The position numbers were made by a program, and so were the translations under genes. Under the pieces are notes generated by a model. The model ran no database searches, was not told the DNA's origin, and was given only the letters and a program-made list of their open reading frames with translations. A stretch of 64,000 nt of DNA from Paenibacillus humicola (GTDB lineage Bacteria; Bacillota; Bacilli; Paenibacillales; Paenibacillaceae), in contig NZ_JAQGPL010000001.1 in NCBI RefSeq assembly GCF_028826105.1, forward strand, positions 3,498,501-3,562,500, written 5' to 3'. Below, piece after piece: positions 52,427 to 60,912 of this stretch. How positions within the stretch are numbered: the stretch's first letter is position 1; every line of letters begins with the position of its first letter.

Positions 52427-52984
52427 CTAAAATTGTCCCGTCAGGCGGTAAAGGTGCCAGGCATAAACCGCGAGCATCGTTTTCGCGTCACTGATCCGTT
52501 CCTCGCGGATATACTGCTGCGCCTGCTCGAAGGTGATCGCCTCCACCGCCAAAAATTCGTCCTCGTCCGGCCTGCTTTCCCCCTTGACCAGCTCCTCCGC
52601 GGCATACAGATACAGCTTCTCGTCGGCAAACCCGGGCGACGTATAAAAAGCGCTTATCGGACGCAGACGGCCCGCACGATAGCCGGTCTCCTCCTCCAGC
52701 TCGCGGGCCGCCGCTTCCATCGGATCCTCTCCGGGATCCAGCTTGCCAGCAGGAATCTCGATCTGGAATTTCTCCATCGGCTTGCGGTACTGCTCCACCA
52801 CCAGCATTTTGTCCTCGATCAGCGCCAGGACGGCTGCCGCGCCGGGATGGCGCACGATTTCCCGGGTCGCGGTTCTCCCGCCCGGCAGCCGCACCGTATC
52901 AACCTGCAGCGAAATGATTTTCCCCTCATAAATCGGCTGCGTGCCGATCGTCTTTTCCTGATAGTCGCCGGTTTTTTCGAGCAT
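52427..52984 (-). CDS. nudF: ADP-ribose pyrophosphatase, Nudix family
   Basis: NudF hydrolyses ADP-ribose to AMP and ribose 5-phosphate. The 185-residue product has the Nudix box GEDPMEAAARELEEETGY (about 85-102) that binds Mg2+, preceded by VVEQYRKPMEKFQIEIPAGKL, typical of the ADP-ribose subgroup, and SPGFADEKLYLY after it. The ATG at 52984 follows GGAGAGG. Together with endoQ and spoIIM it forms a minus-strand group like the nudF-yqxK-spoIIM-fur order of B. subtilis. Confidence 0.94.
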   Translation of the reverse strand: MLEKTGDYQEKTIGTQPIYEGKIISLQVDTVRLPGGRTATREIVRHPGAAAVLALIEDKMLVVEQYRKPMEKFQIEIPAGKLDPGEDPMEAAARELEEETGYRAGRLRPISAFYTSPGFADEKLYLYAAEELVKGESRPDEDEFLAVEAITFEQAQQYIREERISDAKTMLAVYAWHLYRLTGQF

Positions 52985-53131
52985 GTCCGTTCCTCTCCTT
53001 CGTGTCCGGATTCTCATGGAAGGGGGACCTCGTCATAACTTGTCCGCCCGCCGCATACGAATCATTATAGCAAACCGGAACGCCGGCCGTCCGGTTTTTG
53101 AATGGATGCATGAAAAGGAGATGCGTGGAAA

Positions 53132-53293
53132 ATGAAGCAATATATCGCAGCCAACCAGATGACGCTTGTCGGCAAAGCCTGGGAAATCCGCCACCGGCTG
53201 AAAACGATTGCGAAGCAAAACTGCCGCAAGAGCTTCAAGTCCTCGGGCACGCTCGGCGATTACCTCGGGCAGCTCAGCCCTCGCGAACGTTAA
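53132..53293 (+). CDS. mciZ: MciZ-like inhibitor of Z-ring formation
   Basis: This 53-residue peptide (MKQYIAANQMTLVGKAWEIR...) contains TLVGKAWEIRHRL, nearly the same as the VLVGKAWEIRAKL core of B. subtilis MciZ. That peptide caps FtsZ filaments in the mother cell to stop further divisions during sporulation. The peptide here is about 13 residues longer, with a basic tail SFKSSGTLGDYLGQLSPRER. AAGGAGA precedes the ATG. It is divergent from nudF, so the short gap must hold its promoter; a sigma-E promoter would be expected but none is evident. Found by direct translation. Confidence 0.82.
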   Translation: MKQYIAANQMTLVGKAWEIRHRLKTIAKQNCRKSFKSSGTLGDYLGQLSPRER

Positions 53294-53341
53294 AAAACCG
53301 TCCCTATAAACCAAACCATCTTCATGGCTTTCAGGGACGGC
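53292..53341 (-). terminator. Terminator after the alpha/beta hydrolase gene
   Basis: CCGTCCCT and AGGGACGG form the stem. On the minus strand TTTTTT follows. It overlaps the stop of mciZ on the other strand. Confidence 0.65.
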
Positions 53342-53395
53342 GAATGCCCGCTATAGCAGCGTCCTTTTCTCGCCTCGGATACGAATAAGGAGCCG

Positions 53396-54310
53396 TTATT
53401 TGCTGCTGTTAACCCGCGCCGCGAAATCAGTCACCACTTTCGTAAATAGCTGCGGGCTTTCGACATGGCTCATATGTCCGCCTTTTTCAAAGATATAAAG
53501 CTGCGAGCCCGGAATGTTCTCCTCCATTTCCGCCGCCCAGCGCGGGCCGCAGTTGAAATCATGCTCGCCGGCCAGAATGAGCGCCGGAGTCTGGATCGCA
53601 GTCAAAACGTCCCTGATATCCCACATATGCGGCTTCCGATTCGGATCGACGGTAAAATCCAGACCGGCTTTCCACTCCTCCACTTCTTCCGGAAGGCTCC
53701 AATAATTACCGAAGAAGGCGGGTAACAACCGGCGCAAAACGAGTAAGGTCGATTCCCGGTCCTGCGCTGCGCCAGTTATTAAGTCCATCCACGCCTGCTT
53801 CGCATCCTGAGCTTCCTGGCGATCGGGCCAGCGCTGGGCATAAAGCTCGATTTGCCGAACCTGCTCCATCCCAAGATCCGGTCCCATACATGGAGCGCCG
53901 CTGTAGACGATCAGCCCTCCGAGCTCATCCGGGTAATCGAGCGCATATTGAAGTCCGACGAAGCCTCCATGCGAATGTCCCATGAAGTAGGGCTTTCGAG
54001 CTCCGATGTGCTCTGCAACTTTATGCGCGTAATAGGCGTACCTCGTCATAGCGTAATCTCCGTCCGGCAGCATGCCCGAATTCCCCGTGCCTACGGGCTC
54101 GATATAGACAACCGTCATGGATTGTTCAAGCAGCGACATACGCATATAATTCCAATGAAAACCGGGGCCGCCAGGATGGACCAGACAAACCGGCCCGCTG
54201 CCGGCGATATGAAAGCATTGTTCCACTCCGTCAACCGAAACCTTATACGTGTCTGGCACAAACGCGTCGTTGAAATCTTGAAGGGATGAATGGGAGAAAG
54301 ATGATGTCAT
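53396..54310 (-). CDS. Alpha/beta hydrolase (proline iminopeptidase-like)
   Basis: The 304-residue product has the oxyanion motif HPGGPGFHWNY (about 45-55), the nucleophile elbow GHSHGG (about 112-117), the acid in AGEHDFNCGP and the histidine in GGHMSHVE near the end. This resembles proline iminopeptidase-type hydrolases. The ATG at 54310 follows GAAGG. It lies 71 bases after the cupin gene and probably shares its transcript. The two genes have lower G+C than their neighbours and sit between conserved genes, which suggests a later insertion. Substrate unknown. Confidence 0.85.
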   Translation of the reverse strand: MTSSFSHSSLQDFNDAFVPDTYKVSVDGVEQCFHIAGSGPVCLVHPGGPGFHWNYMRMSLLEQSMTVVYIEPVGTGNSGMLPDGDYAMTRYAYYAHKVAEHIGARKPYFMGHSHGGFVGLQYALDYPDELGGLIVYSGAPCMGPDLGMEQVRQIELYAQRWPDRQEAQDAKQAWMDLITGAAQDRESTLLVLRRLLPAFFGNYWSLPEEVEEWKAGLDFTVDPNRKPHMWDIRDVLTAIQTPALILAGEHDFNCGPRWAAEMEENIPGSQLYIFEKGGHMSHVESPQLFTKVVTDFAARVNSSK

Positions 54311-54380
54311 ATACGATTGCCTTCTTTCGATGTTTATATATTTTGAAGTCGAATAGAACGATTCGGGACCGGGGGGGAAA

Positions 54381-54872
54381 TTAAAGACCGGGATAAGTAA
54401 TGTAGTATTTTTTTGAGACCTCAATCAGCTTTTCGATCACTTCGGGCGTAGGCGGCTCGATGTTCGCTTCCATCCCTTCCACGTAAGGAACGCCCAATTC
54501 CCGCACAAAAGTATCAAATCCCGCCGGGTAAGCCGTAACCAGGAAACGGGCTTTCGGAGACTTTACCTTAAAGGTATGCGGAATACCGCGAGGAGCGAAA
54601 ACATAATCGCCGCTTTTCACCGACAACTTCTCCGAGCCGATCGTCATCTCCATTTCTCCATCCAACATGTAAAAAGCTTCGTCCTCGTCTCTATGGATAT
54701 GTAGCGGAGGACCGTCATTTTCCTTAACGGCACAATGCACCACACAAAATTCCCCGTTTGTGTCATCGCCGCTTACCAAGATGGAATTAATGTCGGTTAG
54801 AAATAAGAACGTATTTTCTTTATTATTTTTCCGATGCATCACACCTGCTTTGCTTTGGTTGTTCATCAACAT
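54381..54872 (-). CDS. Cupin-domain protein
   Basis: The 163-residue product is a one-domain cupin with motif 1 PPLHIHRDEDEAFYMLDGEME (split here at the glycine; about 55-75) and motif 2 GDYVFAPRGIPHTF (about 88-101), whose His and Glu residues can hold a metal. Cupins of this kind are dioxygenases, isomerases or sensors; no subfamily can be named. AAGGAG precedes the ATG at 54872. It pairs with the adjacent alpha/beta hydrolase, so the two may act on the same small molecule. Confidence 0.82.
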   Translation of the reverse strand: MLMNNQSKAGVMHRKNNKENTFLFLTDINSILVSGDDTNGEFCVVHCAVKENDGPPLHIHRDEDEAFYMLDGEMEMTIGSEKLSVKSGDYVFAPRGIPHTFKVKSPKARFLVTAYPAGFDTFVRELGVPYVEGMEANIEPPTPEVIEKLIEVSKKYYITYPGL

Positions 54873-55340
54873 CTTGACTCCTTTTTTTGGTATTCATTTT
54901 GAGTGCGATCGCAGGAATTTGAGACCGCTCATTTTTACATTAATGATTCGATTTGACATTGTCAATTTACCTCACATGAAGTTCACTAATTTTTCATGGT
55001 TTTGAGGCGATTGATTGACCGCGGTATTTGACCCCTGGTGCAGGGATTCATCGCAAAGTTGAACGCCAAATAACCCTCCAATATCGAATTGGAAGGTTTT
55101 TTAAGATCATCTATAGGTTCTTCTCTAAAAATAAATGAAGCCTCAAAATGATGCCCCTTAACCGATTTAGCCTGTTCGAGGCTGAGGCGATATTCATTCG
55201 AACCAAACGTCAGATAGATGAAGGTGGTTCTGCGAAAGCATCGGCCAAGTATCAATTTAGTTTCGAGTGAAAGAGGCTGGACCTGCAATCTAACAGGCGG
55301 CAGCCCCTTTTCGTATCTCGCTCACACGATCGTACCGGCT
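54873..55340. other. Low-G+C stretch without a convincing gene
   Basis: This 468-base stretch between the cupin gene and the peptidase is A+T-rich for the window. It contains a 100-codon minus-strand open frame (54986-55288, TTG start, no ribosome site) whose product has protein-like segments but no recognised family. It also contains a plus-strand hairpin with a T run (55073-55105: CCTCCAAT/ATTGGAAGG then TTTTTT). The frame and hairpin overlap. It may be the remains of a lost gene. Confidence 0.4.
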
Positions 55341-56474
55341 TCAGCCGCGGCGCGCCGCTTGGGCGATTAACTCGAGGACAAGCTCCGCCGTTTTGGCCAG
55401 GTCGGACGCCTTGATCTGTTCCTTCGTCGTATGAATATGCTCGTAGCCGATTGCCAGATTGACCGTCGGCACGCCGAGTCCGTTAAAAATATTGGCGTCG
55501 CTGCCGCCTCCGGAATGGAACGTGCTCGGCGTGCATCCGATGGCATGGATCGCCGACTTCGCCAGCTCCACCACGGGATCCCCGTCGTCGTACGAGTAGC
55601 CCGGGTACACGATCACGCTTTCGAACTCCGCCTTCGCCCCGAATTCCTCCGCCGCGCTTAAAGCGGCGGCGCGCATGGCTTCGACCTGCCGGTCGAGCTT
55701 TTCCCGCACGATGCTTCTCGCTTCGGCGTCCAGCTTGACGAAATCGCAGACGATGTTCGTCGCCCCGCCGCCCTCGAACCGGCCGATGTTGGCCGTCGTT
55801 TCGTGGTCGATACGGCCGAGCGTCATGCGGGACACCGCTTTGGAAGCAACCTGGATGGCGCTGATGCCGTCCTCGGGATTGACGCCGGCGTGAGCGGATT
55901 TGCCGAAAATTTTAATGCTGATTTTCGCCTGCGACGGCGCCGCGACGGCGATTTCGCCGATTTTGCCGTTGGAGTCGAGCGCATACCCGTATTTCGCTTC
56001 CAGCTTCGCCCGATCCATCGCTCTCGCCCCGACCAGCCCCGATTCCTCGCCGACCGTCAGAATGAACTGCACGGGGCCGTGGGGAACGTTCCGCTCCTTC
56101 AGCACCCGGATCGCCTCCAGCATCGCCGCGAGCCCGGCCTTGTCGTCGCTTCCGAGAATCGTCGTGCCGTCGCTGCGGATGTAGCCGTCGTCGTCCAGCC
56201 GCGGCTGAATGCCTTTGCCGGGTTTGACCGTGTCCATATGGGATGTAAAAAAGATCGTGTCCGCCGACTCCGAGCCTGCCGTCGCCGCAAGTTTGACGAT
56301 CAAATTACCGGCGCCGTGACCGGTGAGCGCCTCCGTGCCGTCTTCCTCCACCGCAAGTCCGAGCCCGCTGAATTCCGCCTTGAGCACATCGCAAATTTGC
56401 CGTTCGTTCCCGGTCTCGCTGTCGATGCGAACCAGGCTCATAAACTGCTCCACCAGACGCTGCTGATCAATCAT
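55341..56474 (-). CDS. M20-family peptidase, PepT-like (YqjE)
   Basis: This cytoplasmic zinc aminopeptidase removes N-terminal residues from small peptides, by analogy with peptidase T. The 377-residue product has the M20 metal motifs TSHMDTVKPG (about 77-86), GSDDKAGLA (about 108-116), the catalytic GEESGLVGA, and SGGGSDANIF near the end. A dimerisation domain with SAHAGVNPEDG lies in the middle. In B. subtilis the related yqjE is near the bkd operon, which is also close here. It starts with ATG at 56474 after a weak GGAGGAAAG site. Confidence 0.9.
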   Translation of the reverse strand: MIDQQRLVEQFMSLVRIDSETGNERQICDVLKAEFSGLGLAVEEDGTEALTGHGAGNLIVKLAATAGSESADTIFFTSHMDTVKPGKGIQPRLDDDGYIRSDGTTILGSDDKAGLAAMLEAIRVLKERNVPHGPVQFILTVGEESGLVGARAMDRAKLEAKYGYALDSNGKIGEIAVAAPSQAKISIKIFGKSAHAGVNPEDGISAIQVASKAVSRMTLGRIDHETTANIGRFEGGGATNIVCDFVKLDAEARSIVREKLDRQVEAMRAAALSAAEEFGAKAEFESVIVYPGYSYDDGDPVVELAKSAIHAIGCTPSTFHSGGGSDANIFNGLGVPTVNLAIGYEHIHTTKEQIKASDLAKTAELVLELIAQAARRG

Positions 56475-56550
56475 CGGCTTTCCTCCGTCCTCCGCTATCG
56501 TTTACAATAGGAATATGCACGAAGCTGCAATTATACCCGAAAGGAGCGTA

Positions 56551-56655
56551 TTGGCCCTGCGTACGAATCGATTTGTGAAGATGTTCGTCTGGCTGCTGAT
56601 CGTATCCATGGTGCTGTCCACCCTCTTATTCAGCATCGGCTGGATATTCGAGTAA
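56551..56655 (+). CDS. Prli42-like stressosome membrane peptide
   Basis: This 34-residue peptide has a short basic head (RTNRFVK) and one membrane segment (MFVWLLIVSMVLSTLLFSIG, 11-30) ending in WIFE, the layout of Prli42, which tethers the Listeria stressosome to the membrane. AAAGGAG lies four bases before the TTG at 56551. It is divergent from the peptidase gene and its last 30 bases overlap the end of lipB on the other strand. Identity is based on size, topology and context; the sequence is too short for certainty. Confidence 0.6.
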   Translation: MALRTNRFVKMFVWLLIVSMVLSTLLFSIGWIFE

Positions 56656-57354
56656 GAGTGGCGCCCCCTCCGGCTCGCCGAACCCGAACTGCCGGCAGAA
56701 AAAGGGGACGAGCTCCCGCGCCGCGCGTTCGACCGTCATCGGAATGCCCGCCGCATCCTCGAACGACGTCACCGCGTACTCCTGGATGCCGCACGGGATA
56801 ATGCCCTGAAAGCCGTCCTGCGCGATACCGGTCTTAATATTTAACGCGAAGCCGTGGCTCGTGATAAAGCCGCGCCGGGTTCGTGCTTTATTGAATTTGA
56901 CGCCGATGGCGGCGATTTTCTCGTCCCCGAGCCAAACACCCGTGTATTCGGGCTTCCGCCCGCCCGCCAGGCCGTATCCGGCCAGCCAATCGATGATGGC
57001 CTGCTCCAGCGAGCGCAAATAACCGTGCAAATCGAGCCCGGCCGAATCCAGATACAGAAGCGGGTATCCGACCAGCTGTCCCGGACCGTGATAGGTAATA
57101 TCCCCTCCGCGGTCGATTTGAAACAGCCCGATGCCTTTCTCGGCCAGCTGCTCTTCCGACAGGAGCAGATGCTCCGGATGCCGCTGCGAGCCGACCGTGT
57201 AGGTCGGCGGATGCTGAAGCAGGAGCAGCGTTTCCGGACGCTGCTCCTTGTCGATTTGTTTCACATACTGTTTTTGCAATTCCCACGCTTCCGCATACCC
57301 GATCATAGGCGTATACCGGATATCGAGCGTTTTGACGTTCGTCGTTTCCGCCAT
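56626..57354 (-). CDS. lipB: Octanoyl-ACP:protein octanoyltransferase
   Basis: LipB moves the octanoyl group from acyl carrier protein to lipoyl domains, before LipA adds sulfur. The 242-residue product has RGGDITYHGPGQLVGYP (about 82-98), the lysine in AAIGVKFNKA (about 148-157) and the catalytic cysteine in GIIPCGIQEYA (about 189). It begins 15 bases after bkdB, whose E2 product carries a lipoyl lysine, so enzyme and substrate are encoded together. B. subtilis uses the unrelated LipM for this step. The end overlaps the Prli42-like gene on the other strand by 30 bases. Confidence 0.94.
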   Translation of the reverse strand: MAETTNVKTLDIRYTPMIGYAEAWELQKQYVKQIDKEQRPETLLLLQHPPTYTVGSQRHPEHLLLSEEQLAEKGIGLFQIDRGGDITYHGPGQLVGYPLLYLDSAGLDLHGYLRSLEQAIIDWLAGYGLAGGRKPEYTGVWLGDEKIAAIGVKFNKARTRRGFITSHGFALNIKTGIAQDGFQGIIPCGIQEYAVTSFEDAAGIPMTVERAARELVPFFCRQFGFGEPEGAPLLLEYPADAE

Positions 57355-57369
57355 AGCCAGCGCCTCGCC

Positions 57370-58734
57370 TCAGTATAGTTTCGTATCCAAATTGAAGCTC
57401 TCAAGCGTATCCTTCACCCGCTGCAGAAAACGGCCGCAAATCACCCCGTCCAGTATCCGGTGGTCGAGCGACAGGCAGACGTTCGCCATCGAACGAACGG
57501 CGATCATGTCGTTGATAACCATGGGGCGCTTGACGATCGATTCGAATGTGATGATCGCCGCCTGCGGGTAATTGATGATCGGCTGCGTCAGGATCGAGCC
57601 GAACGAGCCGGTATTGTTGACCGTAAACGTGCCGCCCTCCATATCGGCGAGCGTCAGCTTGCCTTCGCGCGTCTTGCGCGCCAAATCGTCGATTTCCCGC
57701 GCCAGGCCGGATATCGTCTTATGCTCGGCGTTGCGGATGACCGGCGTTTTGACCGCTTCTTCCGTGCCGACCGCAAGCGAAATGTTGATGTCCCGCTTGA
57801 CGATGATTTTGTCGACCGCCCAGACCGAGTTGATGATCGGGAAATCGCGAATCGCATTAACGACCGCCTTGATGAAAAAAGCCAAATACGTCAGGTTGAC
57901 GCCTTCGCGTTTCATGAACTCGTCTCTCAGCTTGCTGCGCAGCAGCACGAGGTTCGTCACGTCGACCTCGATCATCATCCAGCCGTGCGGAATTTCAGTG
58001 GCGCTCTGCCGCATATTGCGGGCGATCGTGCTGCGAACCGGCGTCACGTCGATAAAATATTCGCCGCGGCCGGGGATTTGCTGGCCCTCGACCTCGATTT
58101 GCGGCTGACGCGTCGGCTGCGTCAAATGCAGCCCCGTCGTACGGACCGGCACGTGCGCTTCGGCACCCGGAACCGGCTGCGAAACGCTCGCGGCGGTCGA
58201 CCGCGCCCCCGGCTGTGCCGTTTGCCCGGCGGCGCCGGATGCGATGTACGCCAGCACGTCCTTGCGCGTGACACGTCCCCCAAGACCCGTGCCGTGCAGG
58301 TGCGCCGGATTGATGCCGTGCTCGGCCGCCAGCTGCAGCACCGCGGGCGAGAAGCGGGCGCGCGCCCCCGCTTCGCCTGTGGTTTGCAGAGCTGCGGCGG
58401 GTGCTGTCGGCCGGTTCTCCGCGTCGGCGCCGCCGGCTGCAGACGGCACCGATGCCGCATATGCCGGCGCTTCGCCGCCGGCCGAACCGTCTTCGGTCTC
58501 GATGAGACAGACGGGCGTGCCGACCGGCACCGTTTCGCCTTCGCCGACCAATATTTTAACGAGCGTACCCTTCAAGGTGGACGGCAGCTCCGCATTGACT
58601 TTATCCGTAATCATTTCGCAAATCGGTTCATATACGTCGACCGGATCGCCCGGCTGCTTCAGCCATTTGTCGATTGTCGCCGAAACGAGCGACTCCGCCA
58701 GCTGGGGCACGACGATCTCCGTCACCGTTTTCAT
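57370..58734 (-). CDS. bkdB: Branched-chain 2-oxoacid dehydrogenase E2 (acyltransferase)
   Basis: E2 moves branched acyl groups from E1 to CoA, giving primers for branched-chain fatty acids. The 454-residue product has a lipoyl domain with the lysine in ITDKVNAEL (about Lys45), an Ala/Pro linker, an E3-binding domain (about 118-155, LAAEHGINPAHLHGTGLGGR) and a catalytic domain with LDHRILDGVICGRFL near the end. One lipoyl domain is seen. The ATG at 58734 follows GGGAGTGG. It lies between bkdAB and lipB in one minus-strand operon. Confidence 0.93.
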   Translation of the reverse strand: MKTVTEIVVPQLAESLVSATIDKWLKQPGDPVDVYEPICEMITDKVNAELPSTLKGTLVKILVGEGETVPVGTPVCLIETEDGSAGGEAPAYAASVPSAAGGADAENRPTAPAAALQTTGEAGARARFSPAVLQLAAEHGINPAHLHGTGLGGRVTRKDVLAYIASGAAGQTAQPGARSTAASVSQPVPGAEAHVPVRTTGLHLTQPTRQPQIEVEGQQIPGRGEYFIDVTPVRSTIARNMRQSATEIPHGWMMIEVDVTNLVLLRSKLRDEFMKREGVNLTYLAFFIKAVVNAIRDFPIINSVWAVDKIIVKRDINISLAVGTEEAVKTPVIRNAEHKTISGLAREIDDLARKTREGKLTLADMEGGTFTVNNTGSFGSILTQPIINYPQAAIITFESIVKRPMVINDMIAVRSMANVCLSLDHRILDGVICGRFLQRVKDTLESFNLDTKLY

Positions 58735-58755
58735 CGCTACCACTCCCGAACGATT

Positions 58756-59739
58756 TTAATATAATGCAAGATTACGCATCGCATCTTTCAATTTGTCCTT
58801 GTTCAGCATAAAAAATTTCTCGCCCGGCGGATTGATCGGCATGGCCGGTACGTCGGGCCCGCAAAGCCGCATGATCGGCGCATCCAGCTCGTAAAGCATC
58901 TCTTCCGCGATCATTGCCGCCACTTCGGCGCCGACGCCCCCGAACTTGTTGTCCTCGTGCACGATCAGCACCTTTCCGGTGCGCCGAGCCGCCTCCAGCA
59001 CGCCTTCCTTGTCGAGCGGCTGCAGCGTGCGCAGATCGAGAATATGCGCGGAAATGCCCTCCTCCGCCAGCTCTCCGGCCGCCTCCATCGCAAAATGAAG
59101 CGGCAGGCTGTAGCTGATGACGGTAATATCGTCGCCTTCGCGCAGGACGTTCGATTTGCCGATCGGTACCGTATAATCCGTATCCGGAACGTCGCCGGAG
59201 ACAAGCTTGTAGCACTTTTTGTTTTCGAAGTACAAGACCGGATCGGGATCGCGCACGGCCGCCTTCAACAGGCCTTTCGCATCGTAAGCCGTATAGGGCG
59301 CGACGATCTTAAGCCCCGGCGTGCCGAAAAAGACCGATTCGGGACATTGCGAATGATATAAGCCGCCGAAAATACCGCCGCCGATCGGCGCGCGGACCAC
59401 AAGCGGACAACTCCAATCGTTGTTCGAACGGTAGCGGATCTTCGCCGCTTCGCTAATAATCTGGTTCGTGGCCGGAAACATGAAGTCGGAATACTGCATT
59501 TCCGCGATCGGCTTCATGCCGTACATGGCCGCCCCGATCGCGACGCCCGCAATCGCGGATTCGGACAAGGGCGTATCAAGCGCGCGCATGCCGCCGAACT
59601 GCTCCAGCAGCCCTTTTGTCGTCGTGAACACGCCGCCTTTGGCGCCGACGTCCTCGCCGAGCACGAACACGTCTTCGTCGCGTTCCATCTCCTCTTTCAT
59701 GGCCAGCCGAATCGCATCGATATAGTCCATCACCGGCAT
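58756..59739 (-). CDS. bkdAB: Branched-chain 2-oxoacid dehydrogenase E1 beta
   Basis: With the alpha subunit this forms the thiamine-diphosphate enzyme that decarboxylates branched 2-oxoacids from Val, Leu and Ile. The 327-residue product begins MPVMDYIDAIRLAMKEEM and has GEDVGAKGGVF, DTPLSESAIAG (with the catalytic-site glutamate), the histidine in YHSQCPESVF and EDNKFGGVGAEVAAMI. The ATG at 59739 follows GGAGGGGG and lies one base after the alpha-subunit stop. Length fits the family (about 327). Confidence 0.93.
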   Translation of the reverse strand: MPVMDYIDAIRLAMKEEMERDEDVFVLGEDVGAKGGVFTTTKGLLEQFGGMRALDTPLSESAIAGVAIGAAMYGMKPIAEMQYSDFMFPATNQIISEAAKIRYRSNNDWSCPLVVRAPIGGGIFGGLYHSQCPESVFFGTPGLKIVAPYTAYDAKGLLKAAVRDPDPVLYFENKKCYKLVSGDVPDTDYTVPIGKSNVLREGDDITVISYSLPLHFAMEAAGELAEEGISAHILDLRTLQPLDKEGVLEAARRTGKVLIVHEDNKFGGVGAEVAAMIAEEMLYELDAPIMRLCGPDVPAMPINPPGEKFFMLNKDKLKDAMRNLALY

Positions 59740-59740
59740 G

Positions 59741-60775
59741 TCAGCGCCCCCCTCCGGCGTTGCCGCCTTCTGCATATACGTGCCTCAGGATATCCTCCGG
59801 GGCCGGGAACGGCGCTTTATCGCCGTATTCGGTCGCTTCGTCGAGCATCGCCCGGATTTCCTGCTGCAGCGCGGCATCCCGGTCTTCGTCCCAAATGCCG
59901 ATGTCCATCAAATATTGTTTATATTTCGGAAGCCCGTCCTTCGCCCGGTTCTCGTCAACCTCTTCCTTCGTCCGGTAGGCAAGATCGTTGTCCGAGGTCG
60001 AATGCGGCGACAATCGGTACATTGCCGCTTCGATCAGCGTCGGACCTTCACCTGCGACGGCGCGCTGCCGTGCTTCTTTTACCAGCCGGTAAACCTCGAG
60101 CGGGTCGTTGCCGTCGACGCGGAAGCCGGGGAAGCCGTAGCCGATCGCACGTTCGTACACGCTGCCCGCCACCTGGCGGTGAAGCGGCGTGGAAATCGCG
60201 TATTGATTGTTTTCGCACATGAAAATGACCGGCAGCTTATGGACGCCCGCAAAGTTGCAGCCCTCATGAAAATCGCCTTGGTTGCTGGACCCCTCGCCGA
60301 ATGTCACGAACGATACGAAGTTTTTGCGCTTCATTTTCGCGGCAAGCGCGAAGCCTACGGCGTGCGGCACCTGTGTCGTTACCGGGCTCGAGCTGGTTAC
60401 GATGCGCAGACGCTTATGTCCGAAATGGCCCGGCATTTGCCGGCCTCCGCTGCTCGGATCCTCGGCTTTTGCGAATACGGACAGCATGAGGTCGCGCAGC
60501 GTCATACCAACGGTCAGGACAAATCCGTAATCGCGATAATAGGGAAGAAAATAATCGGTCTCCCGGTCAAGCGCGTAAGCAGCGGCAACCTGGGCAGCCT
60601 CCTGGCCGATGCCCGATACGTGAAAATTGATTTTGCCCGCGCGCTGCAGCAGAAGCACCCTTTCGTCAAAACGGCGCGCCGTTATCATCATGCGGTACAT
60701 ATCGACGGCCTGTTCGTCGGAAAGGCCAAGCGTGCGATGCTTTGCCTGGCGCAAAGCGGATTCGGACTGGGTCAT
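59741..60775 (-). CDS. bkdAA: Branched-chain 2-oxoacid dehydrogenase E1 alpha
   Basis: This subunit binds thiamine diphosphate through GEGSSNQGDFHEGCNFAGVH (about 157-176; GDG type motif ending in N) and holds the phosphorylation-loop region YRLSPHSTSDN (about 251-261). The 344-residue product fits the family (330-400). GAGGGCGAC precedes the ATG. It follows lpdV with a gap of 137 bases, so a second promoter there is possible. The set bcd, buk and bkdR, usual in the B. subtilis operon, is absent from this window. Confidence 0.93.
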   Translation of the reverse strand: MTQSESALRQAKHRTLGLSDEQAVDMYRMMITARRFDERVLLLQRAGKINFHVSGIGQEAAQVAAAYALDRETDYFLPYYRDYGFVLTVGMTLRDLMLSVFAKAEDPSSGGRQMPGHFGHKRLRIVTSSSPVTTQVPHAVGFALAAKMKRKNFVSFVTFGEGSSNQGDFHEGCNFAGVHKLPVIFMCENNQYAISTPLHRQVAGSVYERAIGYGFPGFRVDGNDPLEVYRLVKEARQRAVAGEGPTLIEAAMYRLSPHSTSDNDLAYRTKEEVDENRAKDGLPKYKQYLMDIGIWDEDRDAALQQEIRAMLDEATEYGDKAPFPAPEDILRHVYAEGGNAGGGR

Positions 60776-60912
60776 GGCGGTCGCCCTCCTTTAAGCTGCT
60801 ATTAAAACCTGGTACTAAGAGTTGATGATACTTATTATACCCGACTTTCTCGCAAAAGGAAATCCGCCCCCGGACAGATCGCGGCACAGCCGCAAGGCTC
60901 GTGCAGCGCGGT

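Noticed and set aside
54986..55288. 100-codon minus-strand frame as a real gene
   Set aside because: TTG start without a ribosome site, no known family, and a terminator-like hairpin inside it; mentioned only within the gene-free stretch.
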